Under the pieces are notes generated by a model, which did no database searches, was not told where the DNA came from, and worked only from the letters and a program-made list of their open reading frames with translations. Made by a program: the position numbers and the translations under genes. Positions 1 to 6,523 of a stretch of DNA of 9,472 bases are shown one piece after another. The stretch spans positions 1-9,472 of the forward strand of contig RECT01000071.1 in assembly GCA_007693875.1 (NCBI GenBank), written 5' to 3'. The first letter of the stretch is position 1, and every line of letters begins with the position of its first letter. The stretch is from Spirulina sp. DLM2.Bin59 (lineage in GTDB: Bacteria > Cyanobacteriota > Cyanobacteriia > Cyanobacteriales > Spirulinaceae).

Positions 1-2
1 GG

Positions 3-377
3 GCGCAAACCCTGCTCCCCCTTGCTTCCACCTATCATCTTGGCTTGGTGCGGGATGAGGAAACCCTCGATAATACCTGCTACTTAAATAAATTGCCGCC
101 GCAACTTGACCCAGACACAAGGGTGCTGATCCTCGATCCGATGTTAGCCACGGGGGGATCGATTATGCGGGCCATGGCGGAGGTGGTGAGTCGGGGGGTA
201 GATCCTGCCAATGTGCGCATTGAATCAGTGGTGGCAGCCCCCCCCGCATTGCAAAAATTGAGTGCGGCTTACCCTAGCCTCACGGTGTACACAGCAATGA
301 TTGATGAAGGGTTAAATGACCACGGCTATATTGTGCCGGGGTTGGGGGATGCGGGCGATCGCGCCTTTGGGACTTAA
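3..377 (+). CDS. upp: Uracil phosphoribosyltransferase, C-terminal part (5' end outside window)
   Basis: Upp condenses uracil with PRPP to give UMP and pyrophosphate in the cytoplasm (pyrimidine salvage). The reading frame is open from the window edge (Ala-Gln-Thr-Leu-Leu-Pro...), so the true start lies upstream; the TTG and GTG near 45-50 are internal codons. About 124 residues of a roughly 210-residue family are present. The sequence shows the family's VRDEETL and KLPPQL segments, then the PRPP-binding loop LILDPMLATGGS, the VVAAPPAL strand, and the C-terminal uracil-binding segment IDEGLNDHGYIVPGLGDAGD followed by FGT and the stop. No frameshift is seen. The next gene begins 41 bases downstream on the same strand. 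A weak AATCCC/GGGATT inverted repeat in that gap (381-386 and 406-411) overlaps the next ribosome-binding site and is not a convincing terminator. Confidence 0.95.
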   Translation, partial: AQTLLPLASTYHLGLVRDEETLDNTCYLNKLPPQLDPDTRVLILDPMLATGGSIMRAMAEVVSRGVDPANVRIESVVAAPPALQKLSAAYPSLTVYTAMIDEGLNDHGYIVPGLGDAGDRAFGT

Positions 378-418
378 AATAATCCCAGATTGAGCCGATT
401 TTAAGGGGATTTTAAATC

Positions 419-682
419 ATGAGTCAGCGGGATGGATTTGGTAGCGGTTTCCTACTGGGGGCCTTGATCGGTGGCACGGTGGGGGGGATTGTGGGGGCCT
501 TGGCGGCGGGGAGGCGATCGCCCCTCAACAGTAGTGAAGAATTTGCCGGCCAAGAACCCACGGAGGAAAGTATTGAGGGGGCGCGGCGCAGTTTGGAAAG
601 CAAAATTGCCCAGTTGAACCTGGCCATCGACGATGTGCGGGAACAGCTTGGCTCCGTCAATGGCTCCTCGCCAGAACCATAA
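419..682 (+). CDS. Small glycine-zipper membrane protein, conserved hypothetical
   Basis: An 87-residue protein of unknown function. The ATG is preceded by AAGGGGA at 403-409, a good Shine-Dalgarno at about 9 bases. Residues 7-31 form a glycine-rich hydrophobic segment with Gly at 10, 14, 18, 22 and 26, an uninterrupted GxxxG zipper suited to tight helix packing in a membrane. A double Arg (32-33) and a polar Ser/Glu/Pro linker follow. Residues 48-80 (EESIEGARRSLESKIAQLNL and on) are a likely amphipathic helix or short coiled coil. The layout resembles the broad YtxH/gas-vesicle-like group of small single-span proteins with a helical tail, but I cannot assign a family with certainty. It lies between upp and ylmG on the same strand, 57 bases before ylmG; a membrane-associated or oligomeric role is inference. 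Overlapping minus-strand open frames are shadows. Confidence 0.85.
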   Translation: MSQRDGFGSGFLLGALIGGTVGGIVGALAAGRRSPLNSSEEFAGQEPTEESIEGARRSLESKIAQLNLAIDDVREQLGSVNGSSPEP

Positions 683-739
683 TCTAGCCTCAACTTGTAC
701 AATGCAAAGAAAGTCGTTATTTGAGCAGGAAATTGCCCT

Positions 740-1033
740 ATGGATGCTGATGTCGTGAGAGTTTTGGTCGTTGGCCTGCAAAACTTTCTCAATCTCTACA
801 GTGTGATTCTATTAATCCGCGTTTTACTCACCTGGTTCCAAGGGGCCGGTTGGGCCCAACAGGGGATTAGTGCCCTCAGCCCGATTACAGACCCCTACTT
901 AAATGTGTTCCGCTCCTTGATTCCCCCCCTGGGTGGCTTAGATATTTCCCCGATGTTGGCCTTCTTCGCCCTTTCTTTTCTGGGCCAGTTTTTGGTGCGG
1001 CTGGTGGGGGGATTGCTCTATAGCTTGGTCTAA
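740..1033 (+). CDS. ylmG: YggT-family membrane protein (YlmG / Ycf19 homologue)
   Basis: A 97-residue integral membrane protein of the YggT family, called Ycf19 in plastids and YlmG in Gram-positives, cyanobacteria and chloroplasts. YlmG homologues have been linked to nucleoid distribution in cyanobacteria and chloroplasts; the biochemical activity is unknown. Two hydrophobic segments are visible, about residues 8-31 and 71-96. Between them is the family signature: RVLLTWF at 27-33, TDPYLNVFRSLIPP at 50-63, and GGLDISPMLAF at 65-75. The ATG at 740 has GAGCAGGA about 9 bases upstream and gives the usual family length. A TACAAT at 698-703 could be a -10 box, but no -35 is evident. The glycosyltransferase start follows only 6 bases after this stop, suggesting translational coupling. 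The symbol follows cyanobacterial usage; paralogues elsewhere in the genome are possible. Confidence 0.93.
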   Translation: MDADVVRVLVVGLQNFLNLYSVILLIRVLLTWFQGAGWAQQGISALSPITDPYLNVFRSLIPPLGGLDISPMLAFFALSFLGQFLVRLVGGLLYSLV

Positions 1034-1039
1034 GGTGGG

Positions 1040-1981
1040 GTGAACAGTCCGAGTCTTTCCCTCACTGTTTCGGTGATTATCCCCATTTATAACGGGGCGG
1101 CGGATCTGCCGGATCTGCTGTCCTGTTTGGAGCGGCAAACCTATCCCAGGGAGCGGGTGGAGTATCTGCTGGTGGATAATCACAGCCAAGATCAAACCCC
1201 TACGCTGTTAAAGGCTGCGATGGAAGCATGGGAGGCGCAGGGGTTACGGGGGCGATCGCTCCTCGAAGCGACGATTCAAAGTTCCTACGCGGCCCGTAAC
1301 ACTGGCATTGTTGCGGCCCAGGGGGAAATTCTCGCCTTCACCGATGCCGACTGTCGCCCTGTCCCCCACTGGTTAACGCACCTAGTCGCCCCTTTTGAAG
1401 ATCAGGCCCTTGGCCTCACGGTTGGGGAAGTGGTGGCTCTACCGGGGGATAGTTTGTTAGAACGCTATGCCGAACGGAAAACCACCCTCTCCCAACGCCA
1501 CACCCTCAATCATCCCTTTTGCCCCTACGGTCAGACGGCGAATTTAGCGATGCGGCGATCGCTCCTCACCACCACCGGTTTATTTCGCCCCCACCTCACC
1601 ACCGGAGGGGATGCGGATCTCTGTTGGCGAATTTTGCGAGCAACGGGCTGCGGTTGGCAGTTTGTGCCGGAGGCGATCGTTAAGCACCGCCACCGCCGCA
1701 CCCTGGGGGAATTACGCAGCCAATGGCGACGCTATGGCCGGTCTAACCAATACCTCCACCAGTTGCACGGTGTCCCCTTAATGCGTTCCCTCACGGCTCA
1801 AGAATTGAGCTACCGCCTGGCCCGTTGGGCGGTTAAGGAACTGCCCCCCGCTTTACTACGGGGGAAATTTCTCGATCTGGTACAAACGCCGTTGGATTTA
1901 TTCACCTTTGCCGCCCGCAGTCAGGGGCAACAAACAGCAGTGTTTGATCCCCAAATGGCGGAGATTCCGATTTTACAATGA
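1040..1981 (+). CDS. Family 2 glycosyltransferase (GT-A fold)
   Basis: A 313-residue inverting GT2-type glycosyltransferase, predicted to move a sugar from a nucleotide-sugar donor to an unknown acceptor. The fold starts at residue 10 with VSVIIPIYN, followed by the LLVDNHSQDQT nucleotide-binding strand (43-53). YAARNTG (83-89) and FTDADC (100-105) follow; DAD at 102-104 is the metal/nucleotide-binding DxD equivalent. TTGGDADLCWRI (187-198) is the acceptor-side acidic motif carrying the presumed catalytic base, and SQWRRYG (227-233) resembles the Q-x-x-R-W/Y region of related enzymes. No transmembrane segment is evident, so it is probably cytosolic or peripheral. The start is GTG at 1040, with AAGG at 1032-1035 overlapping the ylmG stop; another in-frame GTG at 1073 would remove the first strand and is less likely. 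Donor, acceptor and pathway cannot be read from the sequence. No polysaccharide cluster surrounds it. Confidence 0.9.
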   Translation: MNSPSLSLTVSVIIPIYNGAADLPDLLSCLERQTYPRERVEYLLVDNHSQDQTPTLLKAAMEAWEAQGLRGRSLLEATIQSSYAARNTGIVAAQGEILAFTDADCRPVPHWLTHLVAPFEDQALGLTVGEVVALPGDSLLERYAERKTTLSQRHTLNHPFCPYGQTANLAMRRSLLTTTGLFRPHLTTGGDADLCWRILRATGCGWQFVPEAIVKHRHRRTLGELRSQWRRYGRSNQYLHQLHGVPLMRSLTAQELSYRLARWAVKELPPALLRGKFLDLVQTPLDLFTFAARSQGQQTAVFDPQMAEIPILQ

Positions 1982-1992
1982 GGGGGAGGCGT

Positions 1993-2016
1993 AGGGGCGA
2001 AAAATTTTTCGCCCCT
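1993..2016. terminator. Perfect 24-base palindrome between convergent genes; candidate bidirectional terminator
   Basis: AGGGGCGAAAAA (1993-2004) is followed immediately by its exact reverse complement (2005-2016). An outer pair, AGGCG at 1987-1991 and CGCCT at 2023-2027, can extend the structure with an asymmetric bulge. On either strand the RNA would fold a GC-rich stem topped by A/T pairs, and each strand carries a run of five T inside the palindrome. It fills almost all of the 44-base gap between the converging glycosyltransferase and clpB stops, where a shared terminator is expected. The GTAGGGGCG...CGCCCC shape resembles short palindromes I recall as repeated in cyanobacterial genomes; that comparison is from memory. 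There is no long U-run after the stem, so efficiency as a classical intrinsic terminator is uncertain. Confidence 0.65.
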
Positions 2017-2025
2017 CTCTGCCGC

Positions 2026-4650
2026 CTACAACTTCAACAACTCCGGGGGTATTTGCTCAAACGCCAAGCGATCGCCCTCCACTGTCACCCCGATGCGATC
2101 GCCCGGTTGATAACGACCCCGCAGGATTTCCTTGGCGATCGCCGTCTCCAAATACCGCTGCACTGCCCGCTTCAACGGCCGCGCCCCATACACCGGATCG
2201 TAACCCTTATCCGCGAGATAATCCAACGCCTCCTCACTGAGTTGTAAGCCTAACTTTTGCTCCCCTAGCCGTTGATTGAGCCGCTCCGTTTGCAACTGGA
2301 CAATTTTCCGCAATTGCGCCTTAATCAAATTGCGGAAAATGATAATCTCATCCACCCGGTTAAGAAATTCCGGCCGGAAACTAGACCGCATTGCCTCCAT
2401 CACCCGGCTCCGCATCGCCTCATACTGCGCCTCACTTTCATCAAAGGCAAATTCGAGAATAAATTGCGAGCCAATATTACTCGTCATGATAATGATCGTG
2501 TTTTTAAAATCCACCGTCCGCCCTTGGGCATCGGTGAGGCGACCATCATCAAGAATTTGCAACATGACGTTAAACACATCACCATGGGCCTTCTCAATTT
2601 CATCAAACAAAATCACCGAATAGGGGCGGCGGCGAATCGCTTCCGTTAACTGTCCCCCCTGCTCATAGCCCACATACCCCGGAGGTGCGCCCATCAAACG
2701 GGAAACACTATGCTTTTCCATATATTCCGACATATCAATCCGCACCATCGCCGCTTCCGTATCAAACAAATTGCGAGCTAGGGCCTTGGCTAATTCCGTT
2801 TTACCCACCCCCGTAGGCCCGAGGAAAATAAAGCTAGCAATGGGTCGGTTGGGATCCGCTAAACCAGCCCGCGATCGCTGAATTGAATCCGCCACCGCCG
2901 TCACCGCCTCATCTTGCCCCACCACCCGCTCATGCAACTCATCTTCCAAATGCAGCAGTTTTTCCTTTTCGGATTCCACCAATTTACTGACGGGAATCCC
3001 TGTCCATTTAGAAATAATCTCAGCAATATCCGATTCTAAAACCTCTTCCCGCAAGAGAGATTTACCCGTGGTTTGAATCTCCGTTAACGTTTGCTCCACT
3101 TCCTTCGCTTGCCGCTGCAAATCCGTTAACTTGCCATATTGCAGTTCTGCCGCTCGGTTATAATCATAATCTCGCTGGGCCTGTTGAATCTCCACATTAA
3201 CATGATCAATGGTTTCCTTAATGGTTTGCAGTTGATCAATCACCGCTTTTTCAGAATTCCACTGAGCATTGAGACGCGATTGCTCTTCCTTAAAGTTGGC
3301 TAGTTCTTTTTCTAAAATTTTCAGCCGCTCTTGGGACATTTGATCCGCTTCCTTTTGCAAGGAAAGCTTTTCCATTTCCAACTGCAACACTTTGCGATCT
3401 ACTTCATCCAGTTCTTCCGGCTTAGAAGTGATTTCCATTTTTAACTTAGCCGCCGCTTCATCCACTAAATCAATGGCCTTATCAGGAAGAAAGCGATCGC
3501 TAATATAACGATTGGACAATGTTGCCGCCGCCACCAGGGCATTATCAGCAATTTTCACCCCATGGTGAACCTCATACCGTTCCTTTAAACCCCGTAAAAT
3601 TGAAATCGTATCAATTTCCGTCGGTTCATTGACCATCACCGATTGAAAGCGTCGTTCTAACGCCGCATCTTTTTCAATATATTTACGATATTCATCCAGG
3701 GTCGTCGCCCCGATGCAGCGCAGTTCTCCCCGGGCCAACATCGGTTTTAATAAATTGCCGGCATCCATCGCCCCTTGGGTGGCTCCAGCTCCAACAACGG
3801 TATGAATTTCGTCAATAAATAAAACAATTTGCCCATTGGATTCCGTCACCTCTTTCAGCACTGCTTTGAGGCGTTCTTCAAACTCACCGCGATATTTGGC
3901 CCCCGCAATTAAGGCCCCCATATCCAGGGCAACAACCTTCCGATCCTTGAGAGAATCCGGCACATCCCGGCTGACAATCCGCTGGGCTAATCCTTCAACA
4001 ATGGCAGTTTTTCCCACCCCCGGCTCCCCAATGAGTACGGGATTATTTTTCGTGCGGCGGGAAAGAATTTGAATCGTGCGGCGGATTTCATCATCACGGC
4101 CAATCACGGGATCGAGTTTGCCAGCCCGGGCTAGTTCTGTCAATTCCCGACCATATTTTTCCAAAGAATCATACTTGCCTTCTGGGTTTTGATCCGTCAC
4201 TTTTTGATTGCCTCGAATACTGTTAATGATTTCTTGGAGCTTGGCTTCATTGAGTCCAAATTCCCGCAGGAGATCCCGACCAAACCGGTCATCCTGAGCA
4301 TAGCCTAAAACCAGGTGTTCAATGGAAATATATTCATCTTCAAACTTTTTGCGATGTCCATCGGCACGATCTAAAAGTGTATCGAGGCTGCGGCCCAGAT
4401 AAACGGAATCACTGACTTGGCTCAGTTTGGGCTGACGGTTGATAAATTCATCGGTGCGATCGCGCAGGGTTTGGACACTGACCCCAGCCTTGCTAAAAAT
4501 ACTGTTGGCGAGGCCATTATCTTCCAAGAGTGCTTTTAATAGATGTTCACTTTCAAGCTGTTGCTGACGGTTTTGCTTGGTAATCTCTGGGGTTTTGACG
4601 ATGGCCGCCCAAGCTTTTTCAGTAAATTGATTGGGGTTGGTGGGTTGCAT
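2026..4650 (-). CDS. clpB: ATP-dependent chaperone ClpB (Hsp100 disaggregase)
   Basis: An 874-residue, full-length cytosolic Hsp100 protein. ClpB hexamers thread aggregated proteins through a central pore using ATP, working with DnaK/DnaJ/GrpE. The N-domain covers about 1-148. AAA-1 has Walker A GEPGVGKT (208-215), Walker B VLFIDE (276-281), the pore loop AKYRGEFEER with Tyr253, and arginine fingers Arg333/Arg334. A long coiled-coil middle domain at about 405-540 distinguishes it from ClpA and ClpX. AAA-2 has Walker A GPTGVGKT (611-618), pore loop GYVGYEQGG with Tyr659, Walker B VILFDE (679-684), arginine finger Arg765 and sensor-2 GARP (822-825). No ClpP-docking IGF/IGL loop is apparent, as expected of ClpB. 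The ATG at 4648-4650 lacks a strong Shine-Dalgarno (AAATGTCCT precedes it). No CIRCE element is seen upstream. Cyanobacteria often carry a second clpB; length and the internal GTG fit the heat-inducible ClpB1 type best, which is inference. Confidence 0.97.
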   Translation of the reverse strand: MQPTNPNQFTEKAWAAIVKTPEITKQNRQQQLESEHLLKALLEDNGLANSIFSKAGVSVQTLRDRTDEFINRQPKLSQVSDSVYLGRSLDTLLDRADGHRKKFEDEYISIEHLVLGYAQDDRFGRDLLREFGLNEAKLQEIINSIRGNQKVTDQNPEGKYDSLEKYGRELTELARAGKLDPVIGRDDEIRRTIQILSRRTKNNPVLIGEPGVGKTAIVEGLAQRIVSRDVPDSLKDRKVVALDMGALIAGAKYRGEFEERLKAVLKEVTESNGQIVLFIDEIHTVVGAGATQGAMDAGNLLKPMLARGELRCIGATTLDEYRKYIEKDAALERRFQSVMVNEPTEIDTISILRGLKERYEVHHGVKIADNALVAAATLSNRYISDRFLPDKAIDLVDEAAAKLKMEITSKPEELDEVDRKVLQLEMEKLSLQKEADQMSQERLKILEKELANFKEEQSRLNAQWNSEKAVIDQLQTIKETIDHVNVEIQQAQRDYDYNRAAELQYGKLTDLQRQAKEVEQTLTEIQTTGKSLLREEVLESDIAEIISKWTGIPVSKLVESEKEKLLHLEDELHERVVGQDEAVTAVADSIQRSRAGLADPNRPIASFIFLGPTGVGKTELAKALARNLFDTEAAMVRIDMSEYMEKHSVSRLMGAPPGYVGYEQGGQLTEAIRRRPYSVILFDEIEKAHGDVFNVMLQILDDGRLTDAQGRTVDFKNTIIIMTSNIGSQFILEFAFDESEAQYEAMRSRVMEAMRSSFRPEFLNRVDEIIIFRNLIKAQLRKIVQLQTERLNQRLGEQKLGLQLSEEALDYLADKGYDPVYGARPLKRAVQRYLETAIAKEILRGRYQPGDRIGVTVEGDRLAFEQIPPELLKL
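4198..4214 (-). promoter_or_regulatory. clpB: Candidate internal translation start (GTG) for short-form ClpB
   Basis: Codon 151 of clpB is GTG (4198-4200 on the minus strand), with GAGG at 4211-4214 ten bases upstream. It falls at the junction between the N-domain and AAA-1. In Escherichia coli and in Synechococcus ClpB1, a second polypeptide of about 80 kDa lacking the N-domain is made from an internal start in this region. Initiation here would give 724 residues, about 80 kDa. The position and Shine-Dalgarno are seen; use of the site in this organism is inferred. Confidence 0.55.
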
Positions 4651-4992
4651 AGGACATTTATTTAAATTGTAGTATGGCTGTTATTTTAAAGGGTTGGGGG
4701 CTGTCTTGGATTGGGGATTATCCCCCTCCCAAAGGTAGGGTTTTCGCCATGGGCAAGATTTCCCCCTAGGTCTGATGGTGGGTTTGGCGATCGCCCCCCA
4801 TCCCTCTACTGTAGGGTTACGCCCCTAAGTTTGAGGGGTAGGTGATCGCCCAGCGCTCTTGGCTCGCACCCCAGTAATCGTTTATGCCGTTGCTTTAGTT
4901 CTACCGTATCAGAAAATTTACCAAAATGCTGAAGCAACACCCCAAAGGGAGGGCGATCGCCCTGCCAATGGGGAGGCCTTAAACCGCTTAAT

Positions 4993-5017
4993 GGTTCAAC
5001 CATGGTTAAATTTAACC
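4993..5017. promoter_or_regulatory. Nested GGTT/AACC palindromes, candidate operator
   Basis: Three overlapping perfect inverted repeats share half-sites: GGTT-C-AACC (4993-5001), AACCATGGTT (4998-5007) and GGTTAAATTTAACC (5004-5017). Alternating GGTT and AACC half-sites thus recur four times in 25 bases. The element sits about 90 bases before the DUF2079 start and just upstream of a plausible -10 box (TAATAT, 5027-5032), overlapping where its -35 would be. That placement would suit a repressor or competing dimer sites. The protein that might bind is unknown. Confidence 0.4.
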
Positions 5018-5026
5018 CAATAGCAG

Positions 5027-5032
5027 TAATAT
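5027..5032 (+). promoter_or_regulatory. Candidate -10 box for the DUF2079 gene
   Basis: TAATAT is one mismatch from TATAAT-type -10 hexamers and lies 73 bases before the ATG. The -35 region at 17-18 bases upstream (TGGTTA or GGTTAA, inside the palindrome cluster) matches TTGACA poorly, so this would be an activator-dependent or weak promoter. AT-rich sequence makes chance matches common. Confidence 0.25.
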
Positions 5033-5104
5033 AGCGGATTGTAATCGTGATCAGAAAAACATGGGTTCATTCCTTGTGGATAATCCCTTTCTGGAAAACT
5101 TTAA

Positions 5105-6523
5105 ATGATTAAGTCATCTTCTCAAAAAACTTTCATCCTCACAACAGGACTATCTGTTCTGATTTTATTTTTCTGTAGTACTATCCGCCATAATCTTTTT
5201 CAATCTGGAGCCTTAGACCTCGGGTATCATGACCAAATTCTATATTTATTAAGCCAAGGAAAACCGCCAATTATTTCCTTTTGGGGTTATCATTTTCTCG
5301 GCGGTCATGCCGAATGGATCTACTACGGCTTATCACTAATTTACCGTATTCATGCAGATGTGCATATTTTACTGGCAATTCAGGCCATTGTTTTAAGTAT
5401 TGCTATTGTGCCGATCTTAAAGCTTAGTGAACAAGCAGGGCTCTCGGAACAAAAATCCTGGTTAATTGCCATAGTTTACCTGCTTTATCCCCTCATTTTT
5501 AATATTAACCTATTCGACTTCCATCCTGAAGTTATCGCCGTCCCCCTGATTTTTACCTCAGTTTTATGCGCCAGAAGTCGAAACACCCCCGGATTTATCC
5601 TATCCACCACCTTAATCTTAGGTTGTCGTGCCTCTCTATCTCTACTGCTGGTATCTATGGGGTTTTGGTTATTTGTGTTTGAAAAGCGTCGTTGGTATGG
5701 AATTTATACCGCGATCATTGGTATGGCTTGGTTTGGTATTTTTACCACCGTTTTATTACCAACCTTTAAGCCTGATGGCCACCATGCCCTAGGACGGTAT
5801 GGCCGCTTGGGTAGTTCCATTGGCGAAATGGCCATTAATATTTTCTTGAAACCACAAGCGGTATTAGAGCAAACCTTAACTCTCCCTAATCTCGAATACT
5901 TACTGCTACTCTTCATCCCCTTACTTTGGGGATTGCATTGGCGATATTTAACGCCATTAATTGCCACTACACCGATTTTATTTTTAAACCTTTTGAGTAA
6001 CACCTTAGCTCAGAAAGATATTGTCCATCAATATTCTGTGCCAATTCTCCCTTTCTTGATATTATCAGTTATTGCTACAGTTGCCCATCAAAAAAACTTT
6101 TTGAAGCCCAAAAAATGGATTCTAGCTTGGTGCTTATTTTGCTTTTTTGCTTTGGCAAAATATGGCTACTTTTTCGGTTTGTACCTATCAGATCTAGATA
6201 CTTGGTCAGCTAACCGCCAAGCCATTGCCCTTGTTGATACCCAAAATGATGTCCTCACCAATCATAATTTAGTCCCCCATCTCACTCATCGCTCCTTTAT
6301 CCAGCATGCCAGCGATGATAATTTTGATCAAAGTTTAGAGCGATATCAATTTATCCTCCTCAATGTACGCCATCCCCACTATGGCCTTTCTGAGCAAAGC
6401 GCACAGCAGTTACTACAGCGATTAAAGGCTGATCAGCAATTTACACAACAGTTTGAGCAAGATGATGTTTATCTATTCCGCAGGAAGTCAATCATGGGCT
6501 TCAACGACTCGCCCAAACCCTGA
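5105..6523 (+). CDS. DUF2079 family multi-spanning membrane protein
   Basis: A 472-residue inner-membrane protein matching the DUF2079 family (Pfam PF09852) as found in cyanobacteria; function unproven, and distant kinship to GT-C membrane glycosyltransferases is only a suggestion. Hydrophobic segments appear near 9-27, 85-106, 118-135, 143-157, 163-192, 198-219, 262-277, 282-299, 311-327 and 338-360, followed by a soluble tail of about 110 residues. Family landmarks are SGALDLGYHDQ (34-44), FDFHPE (137-142), LGCRASLSLLL (172-182), GRYGRLGSSIGE (230-241), NIFLKP (245-250) and KDIVHQYSVPILPF (304-317). The ATG at 5105 has a weak GGA about 10 bases upstream. The gene is visibly AT-richer than its neighbours and has no HIP1 site, hinting at different ancestry. 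Its last seven codons and stop lie inside the convergent WD40 gene; the tail after YLFRR may be an extension created by loss of an earlier stop (inference). Confidence 0.88.
   Translation: MIKSSSQKTFILTTGLSVLILFFCSTIRHNLFQSGALDLGYHDQILYLLSQGKPPIISFWGYHFLGGHAEWIYYGLSLIYRIHADVHILLAIQAIVLSIAIVPILKLSEQAGLSEQKSWLIAIVYLLYPLIFNINLFDFHPEVIAVPLIFTSVLCARSRNTPGFILSTTLILGCRASLSLLLVSMGFWLFVFEKRRWYGIYTAIIGMAWFGIFTTVLLPTFKPDGHHALGRYGRLGSSIGEMAINIFLKPQAVLEQTLTLPNLEYLLLLFIPLLWGLHWRYLTPLIATTPILFLNLLSNTLAQKDIVHQYSVPILPFLILSVIATVAHQKNFLKPKKWILAWCLFCFFALAKYGYFFGLYLSDLDTWSANRQAIALVDTQNDVLTNHNLVPHLTHRSFIQHASDDNFDQSLERYQFILLNVRHPHYGLSEQSAQQLLQRLKADQQFTQQFEQDDVYLFRRKSIMGFNDSPKP

Larger units (their letters stand above)
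4651..5104. other. Divergent intergenic region between clpB and the DUF2079 gene
   Basis: These 454 bases hold no convincing gene. A 65-codon minus-strand open frame (4806-5003) lacks domain features and its Gly-Asp-Arg-Pro stretch is just a translated HIP1 site. Near clpB, a minus-strand TACAAT (4666-4671) could be a -10 box, but the leader would be very short and no good -35 is seen. Hairpin-forming elements are GGGGAT-T-ATCCCC (4713-4725), CCCCT/AGGGG around a 7-base loop (4822-4838), and the HIP1-centred perfect palindrome AGGGCGATCGCCCT (4950-4963). Another HIP1 lies at about 4787. The nested GGTT/AACC palindromes at 4993-5017 are listed separately. No CIRCE element (TTAGCACTC-N9-GAGTGCTAA) was found. 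The region could hold a clpB heat-shock promoter, a small RNA or a decayed gene; the sequence does not decide. Confidence 0.7.

Noticed and set aside
381..411. AATCCC/GGGATT inverted repeat after upp as a terminator
   Set aside because: A six-base stem with a 19-base loop, and it overlaps the ribosome-binding site of the next gene; too weak to call.
424..792. Minus-strand open frames over the small zipper gene
   Set aside because: They run antisense to two same-strand genes with good starts and show no recognisable domain.
2026..4072. Plus-strand open frames opposite clpB (for example at 2272-2649 and 3836-4072)
   Set aside because: They are antisense to a fully conserved ClpB with intact motifs, show no domain features, and lack convincing ribosome-binding sites.
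4651..4800. Search for a CIRCE/HrcA operator upstream of clpB
   Set aside because: No TTAGCACTC or GAGTGCTAA half-site is present, so HrcA control is not supported from the sequence.
4806..5003. 65-codon minus-strand open frame in the clpB/DUF2079 intergenic region
   Set aside because: No domain, no clear Shine-Dalgarno, and several residues come from a translated HIP1 palindrome. A decayed gene cannot be excluded.
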